This document shows, in pieces, positions 55,052-64,000 of a stretch of 64,000 nt of DNA. The notes under the pieces were generated by a model, which saw only the letters and a list, made by a program, of their open reading frames with translations, was not told the origin of the DNA and did not search any database. The translations under genes were made by a program, and so were the position numbers. The stretch spans positions 24,264,956 through 24,328,955 of the forward strand of contig JACBWW010000007.1 of NCBI GenBank assembly GCA_020086605.1, given 5' to 3'. Numbering within the stretch: the first letter of the stretch is position 1; every line of letters starts with the position of its first letter. The stretch comes from Lanius collurio (taxonomy: Eukaryota > Chordata > Aves > Passeriformes > Laniidae).

Positions 55052-56136
55052 GCGGGACGCCCCTGTCGGGGGCGCGGGGGTGGCAGCCCCTCCGGGCTGC
55101 GCTGGCAGCGGCGCTGCGGGTCCCGGGCGCTGCCGCACTGGGACGGTGCTGTTGCGTTCTGGGGAGGGATCGAGTAGCGGCGGACAGCTGTTTTCCGGAA
55201 CGATCGTTCCCGAGGTGCAGCCAAGCCTCGGTCCGGCCCTTCTGAGCCCTGCGCCGCGTCCCACTCCTGCCCCGGCCGCTGCTTATGGGACCTCCGCCGA
55301 AACGCCTACTTTGAGGGCACATGGACGTGAGCCCCACAGGCAGCATGGGTCACCAAGACCTGTAACTCTTCTGCTGAGTACCTCTCAGCCACAGAAAAAG
55401 AAAGGAGTGGGACCAGTGGAGCTAAGCCTGCTGAGGACAAGTAACTGATCATGTTTGATGTTCCATTGGGACTTTCTCTGTTCCCACTCCGAGCATAGGC
55501 AAGGAAACATTTACCAGAGAAAAAGAACAAACTTGGGAAAAGGAAAATTATAAAGAAGTGCAGAAACAACACACAGAGAGGGACAATACACGCAGCTCCA
55601 AGAAGGCAGCCAGCTCCTTCCTCACCTGGACTGAAGGAGGAAGCCCGTCAGCTGCAGAATCTGACTCCTGCCTCTTCTCCTAGATGGGAATGTTAAGAGT
55701 TCTCCCCTCACAAGGGGAGTTCGGCAGCGATGCTTGCAACGTTCTTTCTGGATCCCAAACACCATTATTTACTTGGTGTTTAAACTTTATTAAGTAACCT
55801 TTAGCTTCATGGGTGCGTCTAGTTCTGTTGCTATTGTATCAGTGAACACGACAGCCGTTACATTCTTCGAGTTGAAAAGCAAAACACAAATCCTTTTTTT
55901 CTTCCTGACCTATACTTTTATTTATAGAGTAAGTGGAAGATGCCCAAGGACAACTCCTGTGCAAGTGGAGAACCTCCACAGTCTCAGATGAACTCAAAGT
56001 TAGATTACTGATTTCATGGGACCTAAGAATCCTTCTTTTGACTTGAAAACCCACCAGCTCCACAAACCCTCCAGTCTCCCAGTCTCCCCAAAACTGTCAC
56101 AAGCAGCTTTTAGAAAATTTCCCTAGAAAAAGCCTG

Positions 56137-56143
<7 letters not shown>

Positions 56144-56169
<26 letters not shown>
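56144..56169. repeat. poly(A) run, 26 bases
   Basis: An uninterrupted A run. The sequence before it does not read as a processed pseudogene in any frame I could recognise. Confidence 0.95.
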
Positions 56170-56170
<1 letters not shown>

Positions 56171-56440
56171 TGCTTTAGCATGACACAAGGGTTATTTTCT
56201 CCTCATGCTTCATTTTTGCCTCAAGCCCTAGTGCAGGGTTGTGTTGTTCTCTCTGGGGTCCTGAACCCAATGCAGGTAAATGCTCTACGGCAGCACTTTC
56301 TGGTTTCATCAATAGAGTAGACTGTTCTCTGTGGCTTTGTTTAAGGTCCATAAAGACATAAAGAGCAACAGCACACAAGTCCATCCCCTTTCAAAGAGAG
56401 GTGTTCTGGTTTTAGGTAGTGTTTCCAAATAAGTTTTGGG

Positions 56441-56472
56441 GTTTTTTTTTTTTTTTGTTTTTTTTTTTTTTG
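56441..56472. repeat. poly(T) run, about 30 bases with one G
   Basis: T-rich homopolymer between unique sequences, about 270 bases right of the poly(A) run and opposite in sense. The pair could bracket a small inserted segment, but no element is recognised between them. Confidence 0.9.
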
Positions 56473-57597
56473 GTCTGCAATGTAGCTTTCTCCTTTTATT
56501 TTAATAAACTTCCCTATTGCCTAATTCCAAGTTCCTCCACAGCAAAGGTTGCAGCTGTTTCTGTTTAAAGCTTCATTTCATTTTGCCTCTTCATTAATGC
56601 CTTCAATAAGGTCTCATGCTTGAGACTAAAAAGAAGGTCGGAAGCATGACAACAATCTGCATTTGTTTCTGCAGTTCTGTGCCCATTCTAGCAGTTTGGT
56701 TGAGAGACACATCTGCAGTGCAACTATACATACGTGTGGCTTCAAATATTCTCTTTTTTTTGTCCTCTACAAACATATCATGGGAACATAAAGGGACAGG
56801 AGGACATGAGGAAAAAGTCAGAGACGGAAATTCAAAGCTGTAAGGAACTCATCACATGAGTAGAGAGGACAATCACATTTGCCTTCAATATTCACCAGAA
56901 CCAGTTCCCGCCACTCCCTGTGAGGTGCCCTGCCCACTTTGAAGAGCTGATACTCTTGGGCACAGCTGGTTGCTAGCAGGCAGACCTCCAAATTTCCGAT
57001 TCAGATCCTGTGCACACACAGCCTGTGAAAGGAGACTGAAACGATCAGATAAGTGCATATTTAGGAGCATATATCGACTTATGAGTAGCTACTCTACATG
57101 AAGTGGAGGCAAAGCATTCTTATCTCCACCTGCTTCAGCCCAGGTATTACTTACTGCCCAGCTGGTTTTCTTCATGAAAACCCTCATGAAAAATAATAGT
57201 TTTCATAAGACAGAGACCTGGAGGATCACAGCTGCGATTCAAAGAGTAAATGCAGCATATGTATAGAGATGTTCCATGTAGACAACTTCATTAATGGTCT
57301 TAGCTGCTGTCTGCATCTTTCAAGGGAAACAGTAATAAAAGCACTTATTGATTATTTTTGAAGTTTCTGTTCATCATCACTATGAACTGCATTATCGTTA
57401 GACCTGACAGTACCACCCTGAAATAGGCTTGATCTCTAGTGGGCATGGTACAAGCACAGGACAAAACCACAGTCCTAATTCCCAAATTTTACTGATAACT
57501 TCCAGCCACAAGGTACTGGCTGGGCAGCCATATCTGCAGAGGATTAGTGAGATAATACTAGTTGATCTGATGTTGGTCATCATGCCTTCTCTTCTGA

Positions 57598-57706
57598 AGC
57601 AAAGCACTGGAACACACTGCCCAAGGAAGCAGTGGAGCTGCTATCCCTGGAGGTATTTAAAAAAACTGTAGAAGTGGCACCAAATGATTCCATGATTCTA
57701 CTTATG
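57598..57706 (+). mobile_element. short CR1 LINE 3' fragment
   Basis: The segment gcactggaacacactgccca, then gcagtggagctgctatccct, ending in gattccatgattct, is the CR1 3' end in plus orientation. It lies about 130 bases before a second CR1 segment that restarts from an earlier part of the element. Confidence 0.8.
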
Positions 57707-57834
57707 CCTTCATTGCCTTGACCTTCACCAACAAAGTGGCCCAGCTCTTTGTGCCTCAAGGTGGAAAAACCTGTAAATAGGGGAAAAGGACCAAGTTGTC
57801 GATGTTTGCTTGAGGAATCCCAGCCCATGCAAGT

Positions 57835-58302
57835 CTCAGGAGCCATCAGGGATGAATCTGAGGATGCTCAAAGAGATGGATGATGTCACTAGAAGGTCAC
57901 TTTTTTTTGTTTGAAAGGCCATCAAGATTAGGAGAGGTACCAGTTGATTGGAAAAGCTAAATGTTGCACCTCTCTTCAAAAAGAGCAAGGACTACCCAAG
58001 CTGCTACAGGCTGGTGGCTTTGCTTCAGGAAAATCACAAAAGCAAGTTCTCTTAGAAGTCATTTCTTGGCACACAGAGGAGAAAAATGTGACTGGAAAGA
58101 CCCAGGATGGATTTACCAAGGGTAATCATCAATACTGAAACACTGTGGAATCCCTATCATTGGTGGTTTCCAAGACCTGACTGAGGAAGGCACTAAGCAA
58201 CCTTGTCTTAGTTTAGTTTCTGCCTTTCTGTGACCAGGAGGTTGCATTATGGACCTCTCAAGGTTCCTTCCAACTTGAATCACTCTCTGGTTCTAAACAT
58301 AT
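57835..58302 (+). mobile_element. CR1 LINE with internal deletion (ORF2 segment joined to 3' end)
   Basis: It begins with the CR1 reverse-transcriptase upstream region (gatgatgtcact, tttgaaaggccatcaag, gagaggtaccagttgattgg, ttcaaaaagagcaagg) and continues to gatggatttaccaagggtaa near 58125. It then jumps to 3' end sequence (gtggaatccctatc, acctctcaaggttccttcca) and the tail to about 58302. Most of the RT core between these is missing. Decayed and non-coding. Confidence 0.75.
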
Positions 58303-59420
58303 ATTAATTTTGAATCAAAGTCAAGAAGACCTTAACCTTCAGAAAATTTTCAGAGACTTTGCATAAATGCCTCTCAACTGACTTAATAACAAGTCCATTG
58401 AATGGGTTAGTTTTAGAGAAATTATGGTCTTAGTGTCATTTTAACAATGTCTGGTTTTATAATGCCCCATTAAATTGAAATTGGAAGGAGATACTGCCAG
58501 CTGTTTTGAAATTTTTTAAAAATTTGATTTTTTAAAAAAATAATTGTTTATCCAAATGAGAGTGTATTCCTCTCAAGAATTAAACAAAGTCTGTTTTATT
58601 CAGACTTCTGAACAAATCCCTGAAAACAAGGGTGATTTGGAAAATAATACCTTTTTGTTACCCTAATTATTTCTTTAGAATGTATTAAGCATTAAAAAAA
58701 TTCCTCAAGCCACGCTTTTAGCTTATTCTTTTCTGACAGAAGAATTCCTTACTTTGTCATTCCTGGGATTTGATAATTTTGGACAAAAATACTTTTACCT
58801 AAAATGTATCTCTTCCAGTCTTTCTGTGAAAACAAAAGAGCTGTTATTTTTTTTTTTTTTTTACAGAAGTTTTGTCTGTATTGCAACGGAATTGATCAAT
58901 AGACATTTCAGCACAGCACTCAAGGTCTCTCCTCCAGAAGAGACAGCGCTACAGAAGTGTTTGTGGAAGCAGCTGTGGAGTGGGTGTATAAGTCCACATA
59001 AGGATCCAGCACTCAGCTTTGGCTCCAGTGGATTTCAACCTTCACCCAGCAGGTGATCTAGTCAGTGCTTAGCTAGGACACCTGAAGCTGTGTGACAGCA
59101 CATACAAAAAAAAAAAAAAAAAAGAAAAAAAAAGAAAAAAGAAAGAAAAAAAAGGAAAAAAGCCATTCTCTATAAAGAGAAAAAGAGGCTTATTTATACT
59201 GGGAGAAGTGATCTAATGCCATTACTCCTCAAAACATTTGCTGTACCGAAGCAATAATAATGACAAGGGAGACTGCTACTGTATGCCTACTACATATCCT
59301 TACAGAAGTTTCATATACAGCGTGCATATGTATTATATAGCTTGTAAAATATTTAAATAAATATGGTGTGCATATTTATACATGCGAGTGTATATATGTA
59401 TATACAGAAGCACGTTTAGA
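58303..59420. other. intergenic stretch, no gene seen
   Basis: Very AT-rich with T and A homopolymers. A 100-residue ORF at 58754-59056 runs through a poly(T) tract and has no recognisable domain. Confidence 0.6.
59106..59160. repeat. A-rich tract
   Basis: About 55 bases almost entirely A with scattered G. There is no recognisable retroposed gene immediately to its left. Confidence 0.9.
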
Positions 59421-59458
59421 TATACATATATATATATATAGCATGTATATATATATAC
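59421..59458. repeat. TA dinucleotide tract, self-complementary
   Basis: Two TA runs separated by gcatg, able to fold into a hairpin. Lies in AT-rich DNA just before the CpG-rich region of the Gag-like gene. Confidence 0.9.
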
Positions 59459-59469
59459 ACTCGTATTGG

Positions 59470-59617
59470 GGGCTATGTTTTCAAAGAGAGAGAGAGAGAG
59501 TATTATGCTTTCTGCGCGCCAATCCAAGCATTTCAGTGCCGCACGGACAAGTCCACGGAACGTCCCGGGGATCTCCGAACCGGGGGGGCGGGGCCGGGCC
59601 CGGCCGGGGGCGGGATC
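59470..59617 (+). promoter_or_regulatory. CpG-rich probable promoter/5' region of the Gag-like gene, left of the gap
   Basis: Composition changes from AT microsatellite to CpG-rich DNA. A CCAAT sequence is present near 59519, and a strong GC-box cluster (gggggcggggccgggcc) lies around 59583-59600, immediately before the gap. A start codon cannot be assigned: the frame through the gap is unknown, and the apparent open frame to the left runs into microsatellite DNA. Confidence 0.5.
59485..59500. repeat. AG dinucleotide tract (8 units)
   Basis: A perfect AG run about 115 bases before the gap and next to the GC-rich region. GA tracts near promoters can bind GAGA-type factors, but no role is shown here. 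Confidence 0.9.
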
Positions 59618-59975
59618 NNNNNNNNNNNNNNNNNNNNNNNNNNNNNNNNNNNNNNNNNNNNNNNNNNNNNNNNNNNNNNNNNNNNNNNNNNNNNNNNNNN
59701 NNNNNNNNNNNNNNNNNNNNNNNNNNNNNNNNNNNNNNNNNNNNNNNNNNNNNNNNNNNNNNNNNNNNNNNNNNNNNNNNNNNNNNNNNNNNNNNNNNNN
59801 NNNNNNNNNNNNNNNNNNNNNNNNNNNNNNNNNNNNNNNNNNNNNNNNNNNNNNNNNNNNNNNNNNNNNNNNNNNNNNNNNNNNNNNNNNNNNNNNNNNN
59901 NNNNNNNNNNNNNNNNNNNNNNNNNNNNNNNNNNNNNNNNNNNNNNNNNNNNNNNNNNNNNNNNNNNNNNNNNNN
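59618..59975. other. assembly gap, 358 N
   Basis: A run of N between two very GC-rich edges. It removes the 5' end, and probably the start codon, of the Gag-like gene. Extreme GC is a common reason for missing sequence in bird assemblies. The true length may differ from the number of N. Confidence 1.
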
Positions 59976-59976
59976 G

Positions 59977-60537
59977 GCGGCCGTGGCCCCGGCTCCGGCT
60001 CCGGCTCCGGCGGCGGGGCAGAGCGAGGCCGAGGCGGCGGCCACCCCCTACGTGGGGCTGCGGCGGCCGCTGGGCTACAAGCTGGCCAAGGCCACCAAGG
60101 AGCGGATCTGGCGGGGGGAGTTCATTGACCTCTTTTCCTTGCTCCACACAGAGCTGGCCCCCGAGCACGGCCCGCGCCCGGGGGACACGCTGGACCAGTG
60201 GGTCTCGGCCTTCCTGGTGTACGCCAGCGTGCTGTGCGAGAAGCACCCGGCGCGCTGCGGAGCCATGTTCAAGTACCTGGACACCATCCGCAAGCTGCAC
60301 GCCACCTACGGGGGCACCTCCTGGATGAACTACGATGAGGACTTCCGGCGGCGGGCGGCCAAGAACCCCACACTGCCCTGGGGCGACGTCGACTTGGACC
60401 TGTGGATGAAGTGGATGGCGCCCCTAAAGTCGCTTGTCCCCAGGCGCCCGCGTGCTGAGAGCGAGACCCAGGCCTCGCCGGGCCAGCCGCCACCGCCGGG
60501 CCAGAGCCCCAAGCAGGAGGAGAAAAGCCAGGTGTGA
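59977..60537 (+). CDS. unnamed gene, 3' part: Gag-like (DIRS/Ngaro-type) domain protein, possibly domesticated
   Basis: The frame is open from the first base after an assembly gap to TGA at 60535-60537, giving 186 residues; the start lies in or before the gap. Visible parts are an Ala-Pro run (residues 2-13, from a GGCTCC-type repeat), a basic/aromatic segment PLGYKLAKATKERIWRGEF (31-49), a predicted helical core with DQWVSAFLVYASVLCEKHP (73-91), then SWMNYDEDFRRRAAKNP (115-131) and LPWGDVDLDLWMKWM (133-147), and a Pro/Glu/Lys-rich tail. Six Trp residues (45, 75, 116, 135, 143, 146) are spaced as in a folded domain. The W-x-x-YDE-x-F-R...W...D..LW pattern resembles, from memory, the Gag-like first ORF of DIRS/Ngaro tyrosine-recombinase retroelements. 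No zinc knuckle, reverse transcriptase or recombinase is seen. A CpG-rich 5' region, an intact frame and 3' polyadenylation signals suggest a real host gene. It is not the mammalian neighbour MSL3. Confidence 0.7.
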   Translation, partial: AAVAPAPAPAPAAGQSEAEAAATPYVGLRRPLGYKLAKATKERIWRGEFIDLFSLLHTELAPEHGPRPGDTLDQWVSAFLVYASVLCEKHPARCGAMFKYLDTIRKLHATYGGTSWMNYDEDFRRRAAKNPTLPWGDVDLDLWMKWMAPLKSLVPRRPRAESETQASPGQPPPPGQSPKQEEKSQV

Positions 60538-61020
60538 TGGGCCGATGGCCGCGTGTTTCTCTGCTCCCCTGGCTGGGCATGGTGCTCCCTCGGACGGGAA
60601 GAGGAGAAAAGGGCAGTTGGGGTGCCCTTGCCTTGGTCAGCAGCTCTCGTCTTATGGCACTGACCCTTTGTCATGGGTGCCCAGCTGGCCACCGTGAGAG
60701 GTGTACACGTGGATGGATGCTCTGAGCAAATGTTTGAGCATTTATTTCTTCAGCCATCAGAAAATAGGAACCCCACTAATTCCCTCTTCTGGTATATTTT
60801 TGCATTTTCCTGAACGTTAGAAGAAAGATGTTCTGTGGTTTAGTTCTTTTCCTCTGAGTTGTCTTTAAAAAAATCAACTTTCTCAGCAGTACAGTTATTT
60901 GTATGTAAGACAAAGAGTGTAGACTTTCCTGTTACTATGGGAGCATGTGGGAAGTTGCAGGCAGTGTGGGATGGCAAAAAATTGATATGAATAAAGATAA
61001 ACTTTAATAAGAATGGCCAC
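60538..61020 (+). other. proximal 3' UTR candidate of the Gag-like gene
   Basis: After the TGA the sequence stays fairly GC-rich to about 60715, then turns AT-rich and reaches AATAAA at 60990-60995, followed by a GT-rich stretch (cagtgtgc, tgtttt). This gives a simple unspliced transcript end near 61010-61020. Confidence 0.45.
60990..60995 (+). terminator. polyadenylation signal AATAAA (proximal)
   Basis: Canonical hexamer about 450 bases after the stop codon, with GT-rich sequence within 40 bases downstream. Confidence 0.45.
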
Positions 61021-62919
61021 AGTGTGCAAATTCACCATGTTTTGAAGATGAAACCTGATTTGGGGCTCAGTAGATTTAATCCACCAATTAGAGCCTGTTT
61101 TATGGGAAAAAATGAGTGCGATTAGGAGTAGTAGGGAGGATTTTGTGTACCTGTTTTGCTTTCAGTATAGGCATCACTGTATGAATTGGTATAACCTGTG
61201 GTGAATGCAGGCAGGTCTACCCGTTCTCCTGCCTGAGGCATGACGCTGAACTCCACAGCTACAAAGGGCTGCTTGCCTATATTAGGGGTTGTGCTGCTTT
61301 GCTTCTCTTACACTGGTGATTGCAGTCTGCCAAATCCCCAGCATAGAAAATGCTGCATGTTGAGTTTCATGCCAGCTGAATGATGACAGATTCTGTTATA
61401 TTGGCTGTGTTTGTTTCTAACCAATTTTCTTTTACAACTGTAGAAAGAACCTTTGCCTTCCAGAAGAATTTTTGCTAATTTTTCAGATGCTGTGCTTCCC
61501 TGGGATTGCCGGCACAGAGTGGCTAAGTTGTTTGACCCGTGTTAGCCCGGTCCTTTTTCAAGGCATCTGAACATGTTTGGTGTGTCACACCAAGTCTTGC
61601 CTTTGGTACCTATCAAAAGTAACTTCCCTAGGCCAACCTGTGACAAAGGGAGCAAACACCACACAGTAATCTAGATAAACCCAGGCCTGTTGGCCTTGTG
61701 CTTTCTGTGCTCTGTGTTCTGCAACTTTTTCTAATGTGTTTGTTTACATTTCTGCGTTCTCAAGATGATCAGCTCAGTGATTGTTTTCCTGCAGATCTTA
61801 TGTGAGCATCAATGGCATATAGCTTTAATCTCATCTGAGACTGTACCTTCAGCTTGTCATGTAAACCACTCTTGTGATTTCTTCCACAGCAGCTGCTGTG
61901 GAAGAGCTTTCTCTGTTGTCTGCTGAGGCACCGGGGGTCTTGATCCCCTTTGATTTCATTGAAGTTTCACTGATTTTTATCAGTGTCATTGATGTATTTT
62001 TTTTTCCCAAAAAGTGTGTAACAAAAAAAAATATTTTAACAAAGTTACAAAGTATCAGAAGTTTAATGTTTGTAAAATGAGTGGTACTTTAGCAGCACAA
62101 TGAAAAAATAAAACCTGTTTTGGCCACCTTTCTGTTATTAGAGCAATTTTTAATGGGTAGCATATAGTCTCTTATAACTGTTTAAAAATGTCCTTAAGTG
62201 AAATGATGGTTTGAGCAACTGTCAAATGTCAATGAGGCCTAGGATAAAGCATGAGTTTATCATTGGCAAGGTTGTAGCAAGGAAATGTTTTCTTGGAGGT
62301 GACCTGTGCATTTCCCCCGTATCTCCCCAGCTCCTTGCAAGTTCTATTTATGTTGTGTAAAACTACACCAGCAAAGTAAGATGTGACATCGCACTTGGGC
62401 AAAAGAACTGGATAATTAAAATGGGAGAGAATCTCCTTTTATGGGCTTAAGACTTTGGACAGAACCTAAGCTTTTTCCACATTCATGCTGCCAAGAGGAA
62501 GAGCAGGTGTTTTACAAAAACTTTTTTTCCCAGACTGTTAGTTTGAACTGACTTTGTTTTTGTAATTTCAGAGTGATAGCATTAGGCAACCTGACTGGAT
62601 TTCATTTCCCCTTTTAGTCCAAGACTCCTTGAATTTCAGCATCATTTAGTTTAGTGCCTGTATCTCTGATACTGTTTCCACAGATGGTTGAACAGTAAAA
62701 ATGAAGTCAAGGTATACTAAGTGTTGTGTCTGAAGATAGCTGTTCTTTCTAAGGCACTGGTGAGGAGCTGTAACTTTGCTTTACATGGAAAGAACGACGT
62801 GAGAAATTCTAGTTTTAGTTTTGGTGCAATAATTTGTGTGTGTGTAGGATAGCTGAGATTCATTCCTGCAAATTTATGTCTGTATGTATAACTTCAGACA
62901 ATTCTCTTTTTTTCCCCAG
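61021..62919. other. no gene seen; possible intron or extended 3' UTR
   Basis: AT-rich, with no ORF carrying a recognisable domain and no repeat family recognised. It would be an intron if the 60531-62920 splice is used, or extended 3' UTR if the 62107 polyadenylation signal is used. Confidence 0.4.
62107..62112 (+). terminator. polyadenylation signal AATAAA (middle)
   Basis: Canonical hexamer followed by cctgttttggcc and further T/G-rich bases. It could end a longer 3' UTR of the Gag-like gene; chance occurrence in AT-rich DNA is also possible. Confidence 0.3.
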
Positions 62920-62967
62920 ACACCATGAATACCGAAGACCAGTTGGGATGGGAGTCAGACTAAGTGG
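62920..62967 (+). other. candidate small downstream exon of the Gag-like gene
   Basis: A pyrimidine-rich tract ending in ccccag precedes 62920, and a near-perfect donor, gtgg^gtgagt, follows 62967. The main ORF contains CAG^GTGTGA at 60531/60532 just before its stop. Joining 60531 to 62920 keeps the frame and changes the C-terminus from ...KSQV to ...KSQTP, with TGA at 62926-62928. This depends on signals only; no transcript was seen. Confidence 0.35.
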
Positions 62968-64000
62968 GTGAGTTTATTTATAAAACTGAATAACTTTGGA
63001 TCTTAAATATTTGCAGATTTGTTAAATACAGAATTTCTTATTGGTGCCAACAGCCTGACTCCGTTGGTGTTTAAGTGGAGCTCTGGTATTCTAGTGCATT
63101 CTTTTACCTCTGCTTCTGTTGCGTTGCAAGCTGTGCTAGAGAAGACGTAGGAAATTCATTTTACCCAATCAGCAATTGTAACAATGGACTACAAACCTGC
63201 AGAGCAAGCCGGTTTGCTGGAAAACAGGAATTCCTGCAGCGCAGCACTTGTCACAGACTATCCAAAGAGGGCAAAGATTCAGGAAGGTGAATAAATTGAA
63301 CATTGGTTGAATGAGGTCAGGAACACTCTCCCGGAGGAGAACCCTGCCCTAAAATACTACTTTGAAAGTAAAAGCCAATTTAATGTGCAGATTAAACCTT
63401 CTCATTTGACTAAACTTGTGTGCAATCCTGGATCTTTGCAGATCACAACCGGACACTTCAAAACCCTGTGTATAATATTTGTTTAAAAAAAATAAATCAT
63501 AACTTGTCTTGTTACAGCTGTTACTTTTGCCATTTCATTGAGAGTATCTGCAACATAAATGTGTATTTGACTCAAAAAAGTATCATACACTCGGTATAAT
63601 AACTCAGGTTGTCAACGGAATTATTCTGTGAGGCTCAGTATCCTCTCTCAATTGTTCCGCATTAACCATGGCTGTCATTGCCAGAGAGCCCAATTGTGCA
63701 TTACAAAATTCATCAATTATAATAATTGACCTAAGTTATAATTCTGTTTTTATCCTATAGAGTACTTAAAATCCTGACCATCAGACTAGACCTTTGTAGT
63801 CTGGTGTTCATGAAAATCATTTTTACTGATTCACAGTTTTCATTCTGCATCTTGGTATTTTGTTTCCTCCTTTTTCCTTGCATACTTAAGGGGTATGGTC
63901 AGGGTAATACTGTGATCCAATAATGCACATGATGGTAAGGGTTTGCCTTTAGTTGTTTCAGGAAAAAGCTGCCATTATCTTCTCTCCCTTTCTTGATAGT
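62968..64000. other. no confirmed gene; possible terminal 3' UTR exon
   Basis: Several AG acceptor-like sites occur around 63150-63260 before the polyadenylation signals at 63290 and 63491. An open frame at 63075-63290 begins with GTG, not ATG, and is not supported. Nothing recognisable follows 63520. Confidence 0.3.
63491..63496 (+). terminator. polyadenylation signal AATAAA (distal)
   Basis: Hexamer in aaaaaaaataaatcat, followed by ttgtcttgtt and other GT-rich sequence, so it is a plausible transcript end near 63515. Another hexamer lies at 63290-63295. Either could serve a terminal 3' UTR exon downstream of 62967. Confidence 0.35.

Larger units (their letters stand above)
53815..55330. 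promoter_or_regulatory. CpG island covering ARHGAP6 exon 1 and promoter
   Basis: GC content and CpG density rise abruptly near 53815 and fall again near 55330, against an AT-rich, CpG-poor background on both sides. The island spans the start of intron 1, coding exon 1, the presumed 5' UTR and the promoter. A long open frame on the plus strand (53865-55448) exists because such sequence has few stop codons; it is not evidence of a gene. Edges are judged by eye. Confidence 0.85.
55331..57597. other. intergenic stretch upstream of ARHGAP6, no gene seen
   Basis: Composition returns to AT-rich right of the CpG island. It holds the poly(A) and poly(T) runs described separately. No conserved ORF or repeat family recognised. 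Confidence 0.6.

Noticed and set aside
53865..55448. 527-residue open frame on the plus strand across the ARHGAP6 CpG island
   Set aside because: It is antisense to a recognised exon, of repetitive Gly/Ala/Arg/Pro composition, and overlaps several other long frames on both strands. This is expected where GC content is so high that stop codons are rare.
56144..56169. Poly(A) tail of a processed pseudogene
   Set aside because: No recognisable coding or UTR sequence precedes it, and no flanking direct repeats were seen.
59368..59617. N-terminal part of the 389-residue frame left of the gap
   Set aside because: It runs through TA and AG microsatellites, and its continuity with the ORF on the right is only an artefact of translating N.
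63075..63290. 71-residue frame with a signal-peptide-like hydrophobic start
   Set aside because: It begins with GTG, has no family resemblance, and lies in a probable 3' UTR region.

Overview
This is vertebrate, almost certainly avian, genomic DNA. It is AT-rich and CpG-depleted with sparse genes. It carries several decayed CR1 LINE fragments with the typical bird 3' end (the 'aaaccattc...tgatt' style tail), plus two probable retroviral LTRs. The order of bird cannot be fixed from the sequence. Single-exon ORFs across most of the window are short, uncoordinated and on both strands, as expected for intron and intergenic DNA.

Layout. (1) Bases 54054-54557, minus strand, are the first coding exon of ARHGAP6 (Rho GTPase-activating protein 6), recognised from several conserved peptide blocks and a consensus splice donor. 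It lies in a CpG island of about 1.5 kb (roughly 53815-55330). (2) Everything to its left, 1-54053, is therefore the 5' part of ARHGAP6 intron 1. It holds CR1 fragments at 9964-10452 (+), 30141-30626 (-), 44913-45478 (-) and 49590-49692 (-), LTR-like segments at 18448-18792 (-) and 26859-27350 (+), and a TATTC microsatellite at 38829-38945 that surrounds a single N. No second ARHGAP6 exon was found. (3) Bases 55330-59470 are intergenic, with a composite CR1 at 57598-58302 and homopolymer and AT tracts. (4) From about 59470 a second GC-rich, CpG-rich region begins, broken by a 358-base assembly gap (59618-59975). It emerges inside an open reading frame of at least 186 residues on the plus strand (59977-60537), head-to-head with ARHGAP6. 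I do not recognise it as a named vertebrate gene. Its middle resembles the Gag-like ORF of tyrosine-recombinase (DIRS/Ngaro-type) retroelements, so it may be a domesticated transposon gene. Its 3' flank has several polyadenylation signals and a possible small downstream exon (62920-62967) that would give an alternative C-terminus.

The two genes point away from each other, each from its own CpG-rich start region, with about 5.4 kb between the ARHGAP6 start codon and the second ORF. The most interesting item is the Gag-like gene next to ARHGAP6. A second point is that ARHGAP6 intron 1, which hosts amelogenin in mammals, shows no amelogenin remnant in the 54 kb visible here.
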